This document shows, piece after piece, positions 8,339-17,279 of a stretch of 36,091 bases of DNA. The stretch comes from CAZVJA01 sp964626885 (GTDB lineage: Bacteria; Planctomycetota; Planctomycetia; Planctomycetales; Planctomycetaceae). The DNA is taken from contig CAZVJA010000029.1 of the NCBI GenBank assembly GCA_964626885.1, positions 1 to 36,091 on the forward strand. The letters run 5' to 3'. A program made the translations under genes and the position numbers. The stretch's first letter is position 1, and every line of letters starts with the position of its first letter. The notes beneath the pieces are model-generated. The model did not search any database. It worked only from the letters and a program-made list of their open reading frames with translations, and was not told where the DNA came from.

Positions 8339-10219
8339 TCATCGAGCGGAGACCGCCGCGGGGCGGCGTTGAAAGTACCACCATTCCACAAGCAGAGCGC
8401 AAAAACCGAGCAGGGCGATGGGAGACCAGAGGGGACGGTCCCGTTCGAGCGTGGCCTCGGTGGCAGCCACCTTCATCTCCCGGAATTGAATCTCCGGGAC
8501 CGACACAAGAGTCGACTCGCGCGCATCGAGAAGTCCGACGCCGAGCCGGGCGACCTCGCCGCTCCCCTCCGAAACGACATATTCCCCCACCAGCGGAGCG
8601 GGAACCCCCGAGAGAACCGCCGCGTCGTTGCTCTCCAATTCCGTCTGAATTCCGTGCGGCCCGCGAATGGTATATGTCGTCTTGGGCCGCAAGGTGCGCG
8701 GCGGGAGCACGCCGGTTCGCTCTCCTTGAACCTCCGACAATTGCGCGCTCTCGAGTGCGATCTGCACCGCGTTGGCCACGAGAATCGGGAAGGCCACGCG
8801 ATACGGGAGCGTCGAATGATCGGTATGAATCAGCAGATGGTACGACAACTTTCCGCCGTCCCGCTTTTTCAATAACAACGGACCGGTTGCCCCAAACGCG
8901 AGCACTTCGTACCCCAACTGCTCGTAATCGCCATCTTGGATTCCCTGCGCCGAACGGGGCTCGTCCGACGCGGTCACGTCGTTGAACTGCACATGCTGCA
9001 GCAACGGCTCACTCCGCTGCCAGTCGACAATGTTCATCGAGCCGGTTTCGACGGTGACCAATTTCTTGAGTTCGTCCGGGACAAACCCCACGAACAGCGA
9101 CACCGGCGACTCGACTTGTGCATCTGACGGGCGATCGCTGAATTGCAGATCGGGACGCGAGCCCTCCGCCTTGCTCGCATCATCGATCACCTCAACCCCC
9201 TTGATCCCCCGCAGAGCGTGCCGGAAGGAAGCCATCTGCGTGGGAACAAGCACGGAAAGGGGGCGAGCTTGCGGGATGCGGACGTACGCGACGTTGTCGG
9301 ATGCCAGTGAATCGAAGCCTTCCGGCGTCAGCCGGATTTCGACAATCGATTCGTTCTCGGACTCCACGCGGAACACCAGCCGCCGCGACGATCCCGGTTC
9401 GATGGTCACACTTTCCCGCCCGATCGAAGTGCCGCCCTGAATCGCCTCGACGCTCCCGGAGGCTTCCTCCAGCGCGGTCCCTTCAATCAGGACGAAGATG
9501 TCCCAGCCGGTCGCACTCGATCGGCGTGCATTGAGCGCGGTGATACCGATGTTCTTTCCACCGGCGGGAAGCTTCTGGTAGCTGAATTCAAAGGGGAGTT
9601 CAAAATCGACTTCTTCCGGCACGTTGCCGTCCGAGTACATCAACACACGCGGAATGTTGTTCGTTCTGGAAAGCGCCTGGGCCATGCGGAGCGCTTCCTG
9701 GGTCTGGCTGGGAAGGTCGGCGGTTTCGAGCTTGTCGAGCGCGTCGTGCAGCACGCGTTTGTTGTCGGTAAAGTCGGTCAATCTGCGCGCGGAGGAGTGA
9801 AACGCGATCAGCGAGAGCCTCTGGTCGGGAAGCAGATTGTCGATCAGCTCGCGGATCTGCTCCTTGGCGACGTCGAGCCGGGTCCGGCCGTTCGGACCGT
9901 CCAGCGCCGCCATGCTGGCCGAGCAGTCGATCAGCACCGGCTGGAACTCCGCTCGTTCCGGCGCGGCGCGCAGGTAGGGCTGCATCGCCGCCAGCACCAG
10001 CAGGCCGAGCACCAGCATTTGCAGCAGCAGCAGAATGTTCCGTTTGAATTTCTGAAACGGCGAATTCACCCGCTGATCGTTGATCACCTGCCGCCACAGC
10101 GCCAGCGAGGGAACGTCCATCCGCGGACGTTTGAGCTTGAGGAAATAGAGCAGGATCAGCGGAGCGAACAGCGCTGCCAGCCAGGCGAGATTCAATGCGT
10201 AAAATCCCGGCCAGTTCAT
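8339..10219 (-). CDS. BatA-like VWA membrane protein
   Basis: A 626-residue protein. The ATG at 10219 overlaps the DUF58 stop by four bases (ATGA, 10216-10219) with GGGG nine bases upstream; an in-frame ATG at 10228 has no spaced ribosome site. The N-terminus has two membrane helices around the BatA-type segment (LYFLKLKRPRMDVPSLALW, 24-42). A von Willebrand factor A domain begins at LIDCSAS, whose D98-x-S100-x-S102 supplies a metal-ion adhesion site, and ends near VLMYSDGN. The middle region holds exported beta-rich and GATase-like segments. A single C-terminal helix (LWSPIALLGFCALLVEWWYF) anchors the end. BatA-like proteins usually partner with MoxR and DUF58 proteins, which are encoded just upstream. 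The client is unknown. Confidence 0.88.
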   Translation of the reverse strand: MNWPGFYALNLAWLAALFAPLILLYFLKLKRPRMDVPSLALWRQVINDQRVNSPFQKFKRNILLLLQMLVLGLLVLAAMQPYLRAAPERAEFQPVLIDCSASMAALDGPNGRTRLDVAKEQIRELIDNLLPDQRLSLIAFHSSARRLTDFTDNKRVLHDALDKLETADLPSQTQEALRMAQALSRTNNIPRVLMYSDGNVPEEVDFELPFEFSYQKLPAGGKNIGITALNARRSSATGWDIFVLIEGTALEEASGSVEAIQGGTSIGRESVTIEPGSSRRLVFRVESENESIVEIRLTPEGFDSLASDNVAYVRIPQARPLSVLVPTQMASFRHALRGIKGVEVIDDASKAEGSRPDLQFSDRPSDAQVESPVSLFVGFVPDELKKLVTVETGSMNIVDWQRSEPLLQHVQFNDVTASDEPRSAQGIQDGDYEQLGYEVLAFGATGPLLLKKRDGGKLSYHLLIHTDHSTLPYRVAFPILVANAVQIALESAQLSEVQGERTGVLPPRTLRPKTTYTIRGPHGIQTELESNDAAVLSGVPAPLVGEYVVSEGSGEVARLGVGLLDARESTLVSVPEIQFREMKVAATEATLERDRPLWSPIALLGFCALLVEWWYFQRRPAAVSAR

Positions 10220-11121
10220 CGCGTCCATCCCCGTCTACGAAGCAGGTCGAACAACACCCAGTCGATCGGGTCGTGCGATGAGATCGATAAGAACCGGCCG
10301 CTCCGGCGGCGGCACTGCACTTCCAGTTCCCGCTCGAGCGCCAAGCGATGCTCCTGATAAATCCCCAGCAGATCTCCCGCGGAGGAAACGTCGAGCATCT
10401 GGCCGTCCTCGCAGTCGACGAATCGCAAATCCCCCGCCACTTCCGGATCGATCTCCGTCGGCGAGAGAATCTGCACCGCGAAGACCTCCAGCCCCGCGCT
10501 GTAGAGCAGGTTGAGTGGTTTGTGCAAATCACCGAACGTCAGAAAGTCGGAAAGCAGCACGACAATGCCTCGGCCGCGATGCCGCCGCAACACCGCCTCG
10601 ACCGCCCCCTCGATCGGAAAATCCCCGCCTCCTTTCAGTCCTTCCAGAAATGCAAACATCCGCCGCAGGCTCATCCGGCCGGTGCAGGGGGGAAACAGCA
10701 CCGGCTGATCGCCGGAGTGATGGCAGGAATAAATGCTCACTTTTTCCAGATTCAACAGCCCCATAATCCCGAACGCCCCCGCAAGCTGCCGCGCGCGGTC
10801 GAACTTGCGGTCATGGAGCATCGACGATGAGGCGTCGACGAGAATCACGACGTGCATTTCTTCTTCGTAGCGGTACAGCTTGACGTACGGCCGATGCAGC
10901 CGCGCGAAGATGTTCCAGTCGACGTTGCGCATGTCGTCGCCGGCCACGTAATCGCGGTAGTCGGAAAACTCGATGCTCGTCCCCCCCTTGCCCGACAAAT
11001 GCTCCCCCAGCGTGCGGTTCGTCAGCTTGCGGGTGGGGTTGAGACGCATTCTCTCCAACCGGCTCAACGCGTTGTTGTCCAGCAGCTTGGTCAGCTGGGT
11101 TGTCGAATCCGTCAAGCTCAC
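10216..11121 (-). CDS. DUF58 domain protein (VWA-like)
   Basis: A 301-residue soluble protein with a GTG start three bases after the MoxR stop. The DUF58 core motif lies at 51-74 (EFSDYRDYVAGDDMRNVDW continuing to FAR), close to the family pattern. A VWA-type strand with intact metal site follows: VDASSSM, D96-x-S98-x-S100, and a later LLSDFL segment. DUF58 proteins occur beside MoxR AAA+ ATPases and VWA membrane proteins, where they probably act as adaptors in assembling or activating envelope complexes. Here it lies between exactly these partners with a 3-nt gap on one side and a 4-nt overlap on the other. No signal peptide or membrane helix is visible. Confidence 0.93.
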   Translation of the reverse strand: MSLTDSTTQLTKLLDNNALSRLERMRLNPTRKLTNRTLGEHLSGKGGTSIEFSDYRDYVAGDDMRNVDWNIFARLHRPYVKLYRYEEEMHVVILVDASSSMLHDRKFDRARQLAGAFGIMGLLNLEKVSIYSCHHSGDQPVLFPPCTGRMSLRRMFAFLEGLKGGGDFPIEGAVEAVLRRHRGRGIVVLLSDFLTFGDLHKPLNLLYSAGLEVFAVQILSPTEIDPEVAGDLRFVDCEDGQMLDVSSAGDLLGIYQEHRLALERELEVQCRRRSGRFLSISSHDPIDWVLFDLLRRRGWTR

Positions 11122-11124
11122 GGC

Positions 11125-12147
11125 CTAATCCTTTTCCGGAAGTTGCAGCACACAGCGGCCGACGAGTTCGGGAACCACGACGTTCTCCGCCTGCCCGTCG
11201 TAGTTAAGCAGCACGCGATGTTGCAGCACCTGCACCGCGAAGTGGCGAATGTCTTCAAAGGCGACGTGCGCCCGTCCTTCGCTCAAGGCCCGCACACGCG
11301 CCGCCCGAATCAGCGATTGCGCCGCGCGCGGGCTCGCTCCCCAGCGAACGTACTGCCGAACTTCATCGTTCGCGAAATCGGTCCCGGGATGCGTCGAGAG
11401 CACCAGCCGCACCGCGAAGTCACGAATCGGGTCCGCCACGACCACTTTTTCCAGCACGCCCCGCAACTGCATGATCCGGTCCGAGTCGAGCAGCTTCCGC
11501 AGCTCGACCGGCCGCTTCAAGATCGTGCGGCTGACGACATCGTTCAACTCGTCCCGAGACAGGAACGGCACGACGACCTTGAAGAGAAAGCGATCGAGCT
11601 GTGCCTCCGGCAGCGGATACGTCCCCTCTTGCTCGATGGGGTTCTGCGTCGCCATCACGAAGAACGGCTGCTTCAAATGGTGAATCGTGCCGCCCGTGGT
11701 GACCGAACCCTCCTGCATCGTCTCCAGCAAGGCAGACTGCGTTTTGGGGGACGCGCGGTTGATTTCATCCGCGAGCAGCAATTGCGTGAAGATCGGCCCC
11801 TTGCGGAATTCAAATTCATAACGGCCGGCGGAATCGGAAGTCATGATCCGCGTGCCGATGATGTCGGCCGGCATCAGGTCGGGTGTGAATTGAATGCGGT
11901 GGAAATCGAGCTCGAGCACGCGTGACATCGCCTTGACCAACTCGGTCTTCCCCAGTCCGGGCACCCCTTCGAGGAGCACGTTCCCGCCGCAGAAGATCGC
12001 GGTGAGCGCTGCTTCGACAACCGACTCCTGCCCGACGATCACTTGGCCGATCTCAGCCCGGACCGCGGAAAAGACTTTTTGAAAATCCTCGGCTTCCGCC
12101 AAAAGTTCCCGCGGGGCTTCGACCTGCTGTTGTGTTTGCTGTGGCAT
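11125..12147 (-). CDS. MoxR family AAA+ ATPase
   Basis: A 340-residue AAA+ protein of usual MoxR length. Walker A is GVPGLGKT (61-68), Walker B LLLADE (123-128), sensor 1 ATQNP (166-170), followed by LPEAQLDRF (179-187), a signature of MoxR proteins. The C-terminal lid carries WGASPRAAQ with the sensor 2 arginine. MoxR ATPases act as chaperones that insert cofactors or remodel partners with metal-binding VWA domains; the DUF58 and BatA-like VWA genes follow directly. About 260 bases containing a palindromic repeat separate it from the upstream VWA gene, so it may have its own promoter or be expressed by read-through. Confidence 0.96.
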   Translation of the reverse strand: MPQQTQQQVEAPRELLAEAEDFQKVFSAVRAEIGQVIVGQESVVEAALTAIFCGGNVLLEGVPGLGKTELVKAMSRVLELDFHRIQFTPDLMPADIIGTRIMTSDSAGRYEFEFRKGPIFTQLLLADEINRASPKTQSALLETMQEGSVTTGGTIHHLKQPFFVMATQNPIEQEGTYPLPEAQLDRFLFKVVVPFLSRDELNDVVSRTILKRPVELRKLLDSDRIMQLRGVLEKVVVADPIRDFAVRLVLSTHPGTDFANDEVRQYVRWGASPRAAQSLIRAARVRALSEGRAHVAFEDIRHFAVQVLQHRVLLNYDGQAENVVVPELVGRCVLQLPEKD

Positions 12148-12208
12148 GACGGTTCTTCCTTACTTCCTCACTCTATGGATGTGGCCGATCGACGGTTTTG
12201 TCTAGGGG

Positions 12209-12339
12209 TGGTTTCAAGACTGGGAGGGCGAGGCTCCCGCCGAGCCGCTGCGTCCGAAAGTCTCTGGTTGTGGCGGCTCCACGGACCACCCTAATGGGCG
12301 GTGCCCTGTCGCCCTCCCAAATACATTGTTTTGAAACCA
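12209..12339. repeat. Palindromic REP/MITE-like element
   Basis: This non-coding element fills most of the 258-base gap between the VWA gene and the MoxR gene. Its ends are imperfect inverted copies: GGTTTCAAGAC then TGGGAGGGCGA at 12210-12231, and the reverse complement of GGTTTCAAAAC with TTGGGAGGGCGA at 12309-12338. Inside, GAGCCGC (12242-12248) pairs with GCGGCTC (12273-12279). On the minus strand part of it reads RLGGSLALP, a peptide I recall from many small spurious planctomycete proteins, which suggests a dispersed genomic repeat. No transposase is present. Copy number cannot be judged from this window. Confidence 0.6.
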
Positions 12340-12405
12340 ACCTCGAACGAAGTTCCTGACGTCTGAAATGCCTCGTTGGTTTGTGAATGTTCTTCGACAA
12401 CGGAA

Positions 12406-15400
12406 TTACTTCCGACCTGGTTCATCTTGATCCTGCTGACGCCGGCGTTTCATTTCGAGCAGCCGGCCGGTGGTGCCGTCGGCGGGGTGTGTCGGCGCCG
12501 GTTTCTCCGGTTCTTTCGGCACGGGACGTTGCGATTGCGGCGATCCCGTGTCGCGGGGTTTGTCGAGCATTGGGGTGGCGGGGCGAGGCGCCGCGGTCGC
12601 CGCGCGCGCGGCGGGCTTCGAGGACTCCCGTTGCGCATCGAGCGCGGTGCCGACCTCTTTCTTCCGCTGCAACAGCGCGCTCATCGTTTCGGTGGAATCG
12701 CCCCGGCGTCGATTCAACCCCAGCAGACTCTTCAGCGCGTACTTGTCGATCTGCACCCGGCGCACGCCGACGTCCAGCGGAATGGCAATCGCCAGCCCGA
12801 TCAGGAACCAGTCGAAGATCGGGCTCGAACTCTGCCGGGCTTCGCGCCGCGACAGATAAATCTCATCCACCGCATCCTCTTTCGAGAGCATCATGCCGCC
12901 GGTCTTTTCGGCGATTTCGTTCAGCACGATCGGATTGGACCGGAAGCGGAGATACTCCGGTGAATACGACACGATGAATCCGCCTTGGGCCCGGTCGGTC
13001 CGCTCGCCTGCAACGCCGACTCCCATCACCTGATACCGTCCCGCTCCCCAGAGCGGAAACGTCGCCTGGTAGCGCTGCGGTCCAATCTGCTTGAGCGTGA
13101 CGTTCTGTGCCTGTTCGCGCGGCCCCGAGACGCGTGCCTGAACTTCCAAAAACGTTTTTTCCGGATGGAAGTCTTCGACGAGAATCACCCCCTGGTTGCC
13201 GGAGGTGTAACTGTAGAGGCGCAAATGCCCTTCCTTGCGGACGCGCGAGACTTCCGTCATCAATTGCTTGACGAAAGCCCGGAACTTATCCCAACTCACC
13301 CAGTCGGCTCCCCAATTGGGAGACAGGTCAGACAGAAACGCGGCCGTGCTTCCCAAGCCATGCTTCCCCTTGGCGAGAATCGGGTCGAGCTGCTCCTCTT
13401 CCGCCGGTGCGCGCAAGATGGTCTCGGCCCGTTCGCGCGGCGTGGCGAGCACGTAGCCGTGCAGCGGCGGAATCGCGTCGATCCCTTTGAGGACCGGCGA
13501 CGGAAAACCGATCTCGGGGGTGATCGTTTTATTCTGAATCATTCCCCGCTTGAGGGTCTTCGACTCTTTAATAAAGATCGACGGGAGCAAATTGGGATCG
13601 GTGGGGTTGTAATAGCGGCCGCCGGTGACGTTCGCGATGGCCCGCATTGTGTCGATTTCCATTCCCCCGTGCGGAAATATCGAAACAGTCGTAATGCTGA
13701 TCTGATTGTCGACGAACTCTTGCAGAAGAGGCTGCGGGGGAGGCTGCGGGTCGCCGTCGGAGATGATGATCATATGCTTGGTGGCGGCGTCGCTCTTTTT
13801 GAGCCCGGCGAGCGCCGCCTGCATTGTGGGGGTGAAGCTCGGCATGTCGCCGATTTGTGCCGCGTTAATTTTGAGCGCGAGCTTTTCGTATTCGGAAGCG
13901 GGGGTGAGCTCGAAGATCCACGATTCCCCCGCCTGAAAGTCGTACGCCAGCACGCCGACTTCGTCCTGCGCCCCGAGCACTTCGATGGCCTTCTTGGTGA
14001 TTCGCTTCCCCCAGGTGTTCCCCTCGGGGAATTCGCAGGTGTGCAAAATGATCGCGAGCGCCCCCTTCGGCAAGATCTTCTTCTTGGTGACATCCATGGT
14101 CACCGGGAGGGCATCCTCGACCTTTGTGTGGTGATAGCCGCCGGGGCCGAAGCTGTTCTTGCCGCCGACCATCAAGAAGCCGACCCCCAGATCGCGGACG
14201 GCATCGTGCAGCGCTTGAAACTGGACTGCGTCGAACAGGTCGGCGGGCACATTGACGAACACGATCGCGTCATACGGCATCAGCGACAGGGCGTCGCGCG
14301 GGAAGTTGTAAGCCGCCTGAACTTCGACCACACGCTGCTCCTGCTTTATGGCATCGGCCAGCGATTTCCAGTCGCGCTCGTCTCCCTGTGGGTCGGTGAC
14401 GACGAGAACCTTGCCTTCCCCTTCGACATAAATATAGTTGAGCACCGTGTTGTTCTGCCGCAGGTGATCGACCGTTTCCGGAACGTCGATGCTCGCCGCG
14501 TACTCGTAATAACCCGCGTTACGAAGCTTGATCGGAACGACGTAGCGGTTTTTACCGGGACGAAACTGCACTTCATCCTGAAACACCACATTGCCGTTTT
14601 CGGTCAGCGAAAGTTTGCCGTTTCCTTCTTTCAGCGATGAGAGGACGATGATCGCTTCGTAGTTTTCGCCGAGCTTGACGTACCGCGGCAATTCCAACCG
14701 TTCCAGCCAGACTTCCTGGTCGTAGTCGTACTGAATCGGCAGCACGTCGACGGCGATCTTCCGCGATTTCAGATCGTCAAGCACCGGAACCAGGTTCCCC
14801 TCGGTGCTCATGCCGTCGGAGATCAGCACGATCCGGCCCGGCTGATCCCCGGGCAACATCGCCGCCGAGAGGGATAATGCCTGCTCCAGGTTCGTCGCTT
14901 CAGGATCGATCCGCGAATTGATGGCGATGCTGTCGGACTCGAAGGGAAACGACATCCTCGGCGGCAGTTCCACCGAGGCATTTCGACCAAAGACAACCAA
15001 CCCCGCGAGATCCTTTTGCGGCTTCTTGGAGACGGTTTCCGTCAAGAATCGAAGCGCCGAATCGGACGACGACTCGCCAATCGAGTTCGAAGTATCGACC
15101 GCATACACCACCGACAGCGTCTCGTTGGTCCGCACGGAGCGCGGCTCGGCCAACAGCATGACGAACGCGCCAACCGCCGCCAGACGGATCAGCAGCGCGA
15201 CAACGGCCCGTGACCGCGGGAGTCCACTGTAACCCGCCACGTGCATCCACCACACCCACGGCGTCACGAGCATCAGCAGGAACATCCACGGCCGGGAGAA
15301 GAGCAGTCGATCGGCCCATTCGAGACCGACACAAAGCGCCGCGAAGACCAGCAGAAACAGCAACAACGGGAGTGCCTGAGGCCAAGTCACGCGGCCGCGC

Positions 15401-15447
15401 GGTCGCGGAAAGATTCGGAGCAACAGCCGCTGGAGGGAGGCGATCAT
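12406..15447 (-). CDS. Large VWA / GATase-like membrane protein
   Basis: A 1013-residue membrane protein. The ATG at 15447 overlaps the preceding stop by four bases (ATGA). Hydrophobic helices near 24-41, 54-70 and 80-100 precede a VWA domain with intact metal site AVDTSNS (D118-x-S120-x-S122). A GATase-like region follows (YDAIVFVNVPADLF to GFLMVGGKNSFGPGGY). A second VWA-like domain retains the late IISDGDP motif but has LHTCEFP where DxSxS should be, so its metal site is degenerate. A C-terminal helix (FDWFLIGLAIAIPLDVGVRR) is followed by a Pro/Lys/Arg-rich cytoplasmic tail of about 130 residues. This is a known type of planctomycete VWA protein and probably works with the MoxR/DUF58 set. 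Coupling to an importer upstream is unusual. Confidence 0.88.
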   Translation of the reverse strand: MIASLQRLLLRIFPRPRGRVTWPQALPLLLFLLVFAALCVGLEWADRLLFSRPWMFLLMLVTPWVWWMHVAGYSGLPRSRAVVALLIRLAAVGAFVMLLAEPRSVRTNETLSVVYAVDTSNSIGESSSDSALRFLTETVSKKPQKDLAGLVVFGRNASVELPPRMSFPFESDSIAINSRIDPEATNLEQALSLSAAMLPGDQPGRIVLISDGMSTEGNLVPVLDDLKSRKIAVDVLPIQYDYDQEVWLERLELPRYVKLGENYEAIIVLSSLKEGNGKLSLTENGNVVFQDEVQFRPGKNRYVVPIKLRNAGYYEYAASIDVPETVDHLRQNNTVLNYIYVEGEGKVLVVTDPQGDERDWKSLADAIKQEQRVVEVQAAYNFPRDALSLMPYDAIVFVNVPADLFDAVQFQALHDAVRDLGVGFLMVGGKNSFGPGGYHHTKVEDALPVTMDVTKKKILPKGALAIILHTCEFPEGNTWGKRITKKAIEVLGAQDEVGVLAYDFQAGESWIFELTPASEYEKLALKINAAQIGDMPSFTPTMQAALAGLKKSDAATKHMIIISDGDPQPPPQPLLQEFVDNQISITTVSIFPHGGMEIDTMRAIANVTGGRYYNPTDPNLLPSIFIKESKTLKRGMIQNKTITPEIGFPSPVLKGIDAIPPLHGYVLATPRERAETILRAPAEEEQLDPILAKGKHGLGSTAAFLSDLSPNWGADWVSWDKFRAFVKQLMTEVSRVRKEGHLRLYSYTSGNQGVILVEDFHPEKTFLEVQARVSGPREQAQNVTLKQIGPQRYQATFPLWGAGRYQVMGVGVAGERTDRAQGGFIVSYSPEYLRFRSNPIVLNEIAEKTGGMMLSKEDAVDEIYLSRREARQSSSPIFDWFLIGLAIAIPLDVGVRRVQIDKYALKSLLGLNRRRGDSTETMSALLQRKKEVGTALDAQRESSKPAARAATAAPRPATPMLDKPRDTGSPQSQRPVPKEPEKPAPTHPADGTTGRLLEMKRRRQQDQDEPGRK

Positions 15448-17279
15448 GGCTTCAACTCCACGATTCGACGGTTGCCGGTATCCGCCACGTAAATCACTCC
15501 GTCGGAGGCGGCCGCCACTCCCCACGGCGTGGAGAACTCTCCTTCACCTCTCCCCCGCGTGCCGAAACGTCCCAGCAGACGACCCGCAAGATCATACTTG
15601 GAGACGCGCGCGGCCTGATACTCGATGACGACGATTTCCCGCTGCCGGCAGAGCGCCAAGTCATAGGGGTATTCCAAACTGTGCTCCGGCGTCGATTCCA
15701 CCAGCACCCGCTCGAATTCTCCCGTATCGCGAAAAACTTGAATGCGGTTGTTGAACGCGTCGGCCACGTAAATCTTGCCGTCATGCCAGATGACGCCGCT
15801 CGCGCGTTGAAGTTCGCCCGGTCCCGTGCCGCTGGAACCGATCTGCAGCAGAAACTTTCCATCTTCCGCGAACTTCTGCACACGGTCGTTCGAACCATAT
15901 TCCCCCACGTAGAAGTTCCCATCCGGATCCTGCGTGATCGACACCGGGTAGAGAAACTCACTCGGCCCGGTTCCCTGTTTGCCGAGCATGCCGAGCACTT
16001 TTCCCGACGAATCGAAGAAGACGACGCGGCTGTAATGCGTGTCGGCCACCCCCACGCGTCCGTCGCGAAAGACGCACACCCCCTCGGGATTTCCCTTGGC
16101 CGAGTCCGGCATCTTCCACTGCCGCATCAGTTCGCCATCTTTGGAATAGACCAGCACCCGCGCCGCGTTGTCGAGCACATACAGCTCGTCGTTGGGACCG
16201 CAGGTCATGCTGCGCGGCGCGGGGATTTTCGGTCCCTCGGCCGGCATCGATCGGTAATTGACTTCGGAGACCGGCAGCCGCGGAGCTTCCTTCTCCACGC
16301 ACCCGCTGACCATGAAGCAGAGCAGCATCATCAGCAGGGCCTTGAGAGAGACGCGCGTCCCCGACGTGAGACCATCGGCGGAGGGACGATGGAAAAAGCG
16401 GCGGCGCTCGCCGGTCTGCGCATGGCGGACCGACAGCTCCGCGATGGAACCGGCGAACCGGGACGACTCCACGATGCAGGGGCCGTTCTCCTGACGCTCA
16501 ACGACGATTTGCTCGGGGCGATAACAACCGACTCCCTTCGCGGAGCCGTTCAGCCACTCAGTCGCTTCTTCGCGCGAGAGCCAATTCGCCGGACCGAGAA
16601 ACTCCGCCTGTTCCAGGTTCGCGGGACGGTAGTAGATTTCTTCCACTGGTCCTTCGCAGACGACGCACCCGTTGCTCATGCAGAGAACACGCTCCGCCAT
16701 CGTCAGCACGGTCTCGGGAGAATGCGTGGCAATCACCAGCGACGTGTTCGTCTCGCGGCAACGGCGGCGGATGGCATCCCAGTATTTACCGACTCGAGAA
16801 GGGTTCACGTGCGACAGCGGCTCGTCCATCACCAGCACCCGCGCGCCGCTGGCAATCGCGCGGGCCACGGAGAGTCGAGAACGTTCTCCCTGCGACAACT
16901 CACTGGGACGCGCGTGTTCCTTCCCGCGAAAATCAAACTCCGCGAGCAGCTCATCGCCGGCGGTTTCGCATTTCCGATGAACGCCTCGAACGGCGGCAAG
17001 ATGTTCCACCACGGTCATGTGCGGCCAGAGACCGTCGTTCTGCGGCACCCAGAAGAGAGGCAGGCGTTTCTCTTTGGCGCTGTCGAAAGAAGTTTCGATC
17101 GTGCCGGCATCGGGCCGCTCGAAACCGCACAAGAGATTCAACAGCGACGTCTTGCCCGCACCCGACTGCCCCACGACCGCCGTCACTCCGGAACGAATCT
17201 CGACGGAGAGCTGCGAGAGCCGGGGGCGATTGCTCCCCGACATCGTCACGCCGTCAAGTTTCCAGAGGAGATCGGTCAT
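15444..17279 (-). CDS. ABC importer ATPase fused to NHL beta-propeller
   Basis: A 611-residue fusion. The ATG at 17279 overlaps the permease stop by four bases. Residues 1-235 are an ABC ATPase of the ferric/spermidine importer class: Walker A GQSGAGKT (37-44), Gln80, signature LSQGERSR (128-135), Walker B VLVMDEP (148-154), D-loop SHVNP rather than the usual S.LD, and His186. Residues about 250-312 fit a TOBE domain. Immediately after, KALLMMLLCFMVSGC (313-327) is a hydrophobic stretch ending in a lipobox-like VSGC. Residues about 350-611 are NHL repeats (GKIYVADAFNNRIQVF, GVIYVADTGNRRIVEL). Possibly two ancestral genes, a cytoplasmic ATPase and a lipoprotein, are now one frame. A separate start at ATG 16331 would give a very short signal without positive charge. 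Confidence 0.85.
   Translation of the reverse strand: MTDLLWKLDGVTMSGSNRPRLSQLSVEIRSGVTAVVGQSGAGKTSLLNLLCGFERPDAGTIETSFDSAKEKRLPLFWVPQNDGLWPHMTVVEHLAAVRGVHRKCETAGDELLAEFDFRGKEHARPSELSQGERSRLSVARAIASGARVLVMDEPLSHVNPSRVGKYWDAIRRRCRETNTSLVIATHSPETVLTMAERVLCMSNGCVVCEGPVEEIYYRPANLEQAEFLGPANWLSREEATEWLNGSAKGVGCYRPEQIVVERQENGPCIVESSRFAGSIAELSVRHAQTGERRRFFHRPSADGLTSGTRVSLKALLMMLLCFMVSGCVEKEAPRLPVSEVNYRSMPAEGPKIPAPRSMTCGPNDELYVLDNAARVLVYSKDGELMRQWKMPDSAKGNPEGVCVFRDGRVGVADTHYSRVVFFDSSGKVLGMLGKQGTGPSEFLYPVSITQDPDGNFYVGEYGSNDRVQKFAEDGKFLLQIGSSGTGPGELQRASGVIWHDGKIYVADAFNNRIQVFRDTGEFERVLVESTPEHSLEYPYDLALCRQREIVVIEYQAARVSKYDLAGRLLGRFGTRGRGEGEFSTPWGVAAASDGVIYVADTGNRRIVELKP

Noticed and set aside
12173..12400. 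75-codon minus-strand frame in the gap before MoxR
   Set aside because: It runs through the palindromic repeat and contains the repeat-derived RLGGSLALP peptide; no ribosome site.
12985..14640. 551-codon open frame on the plus strand
   Set aside because: Antisense to the large VWA protein; no recognisable domain and improbable composition.
15448..15525. N-terminal extension of the large VWA protein
   Set aside because: The ATG at 15447 gives the same ATGA overlap as the neighbouring junctions; the extension overlaps the NHL end.
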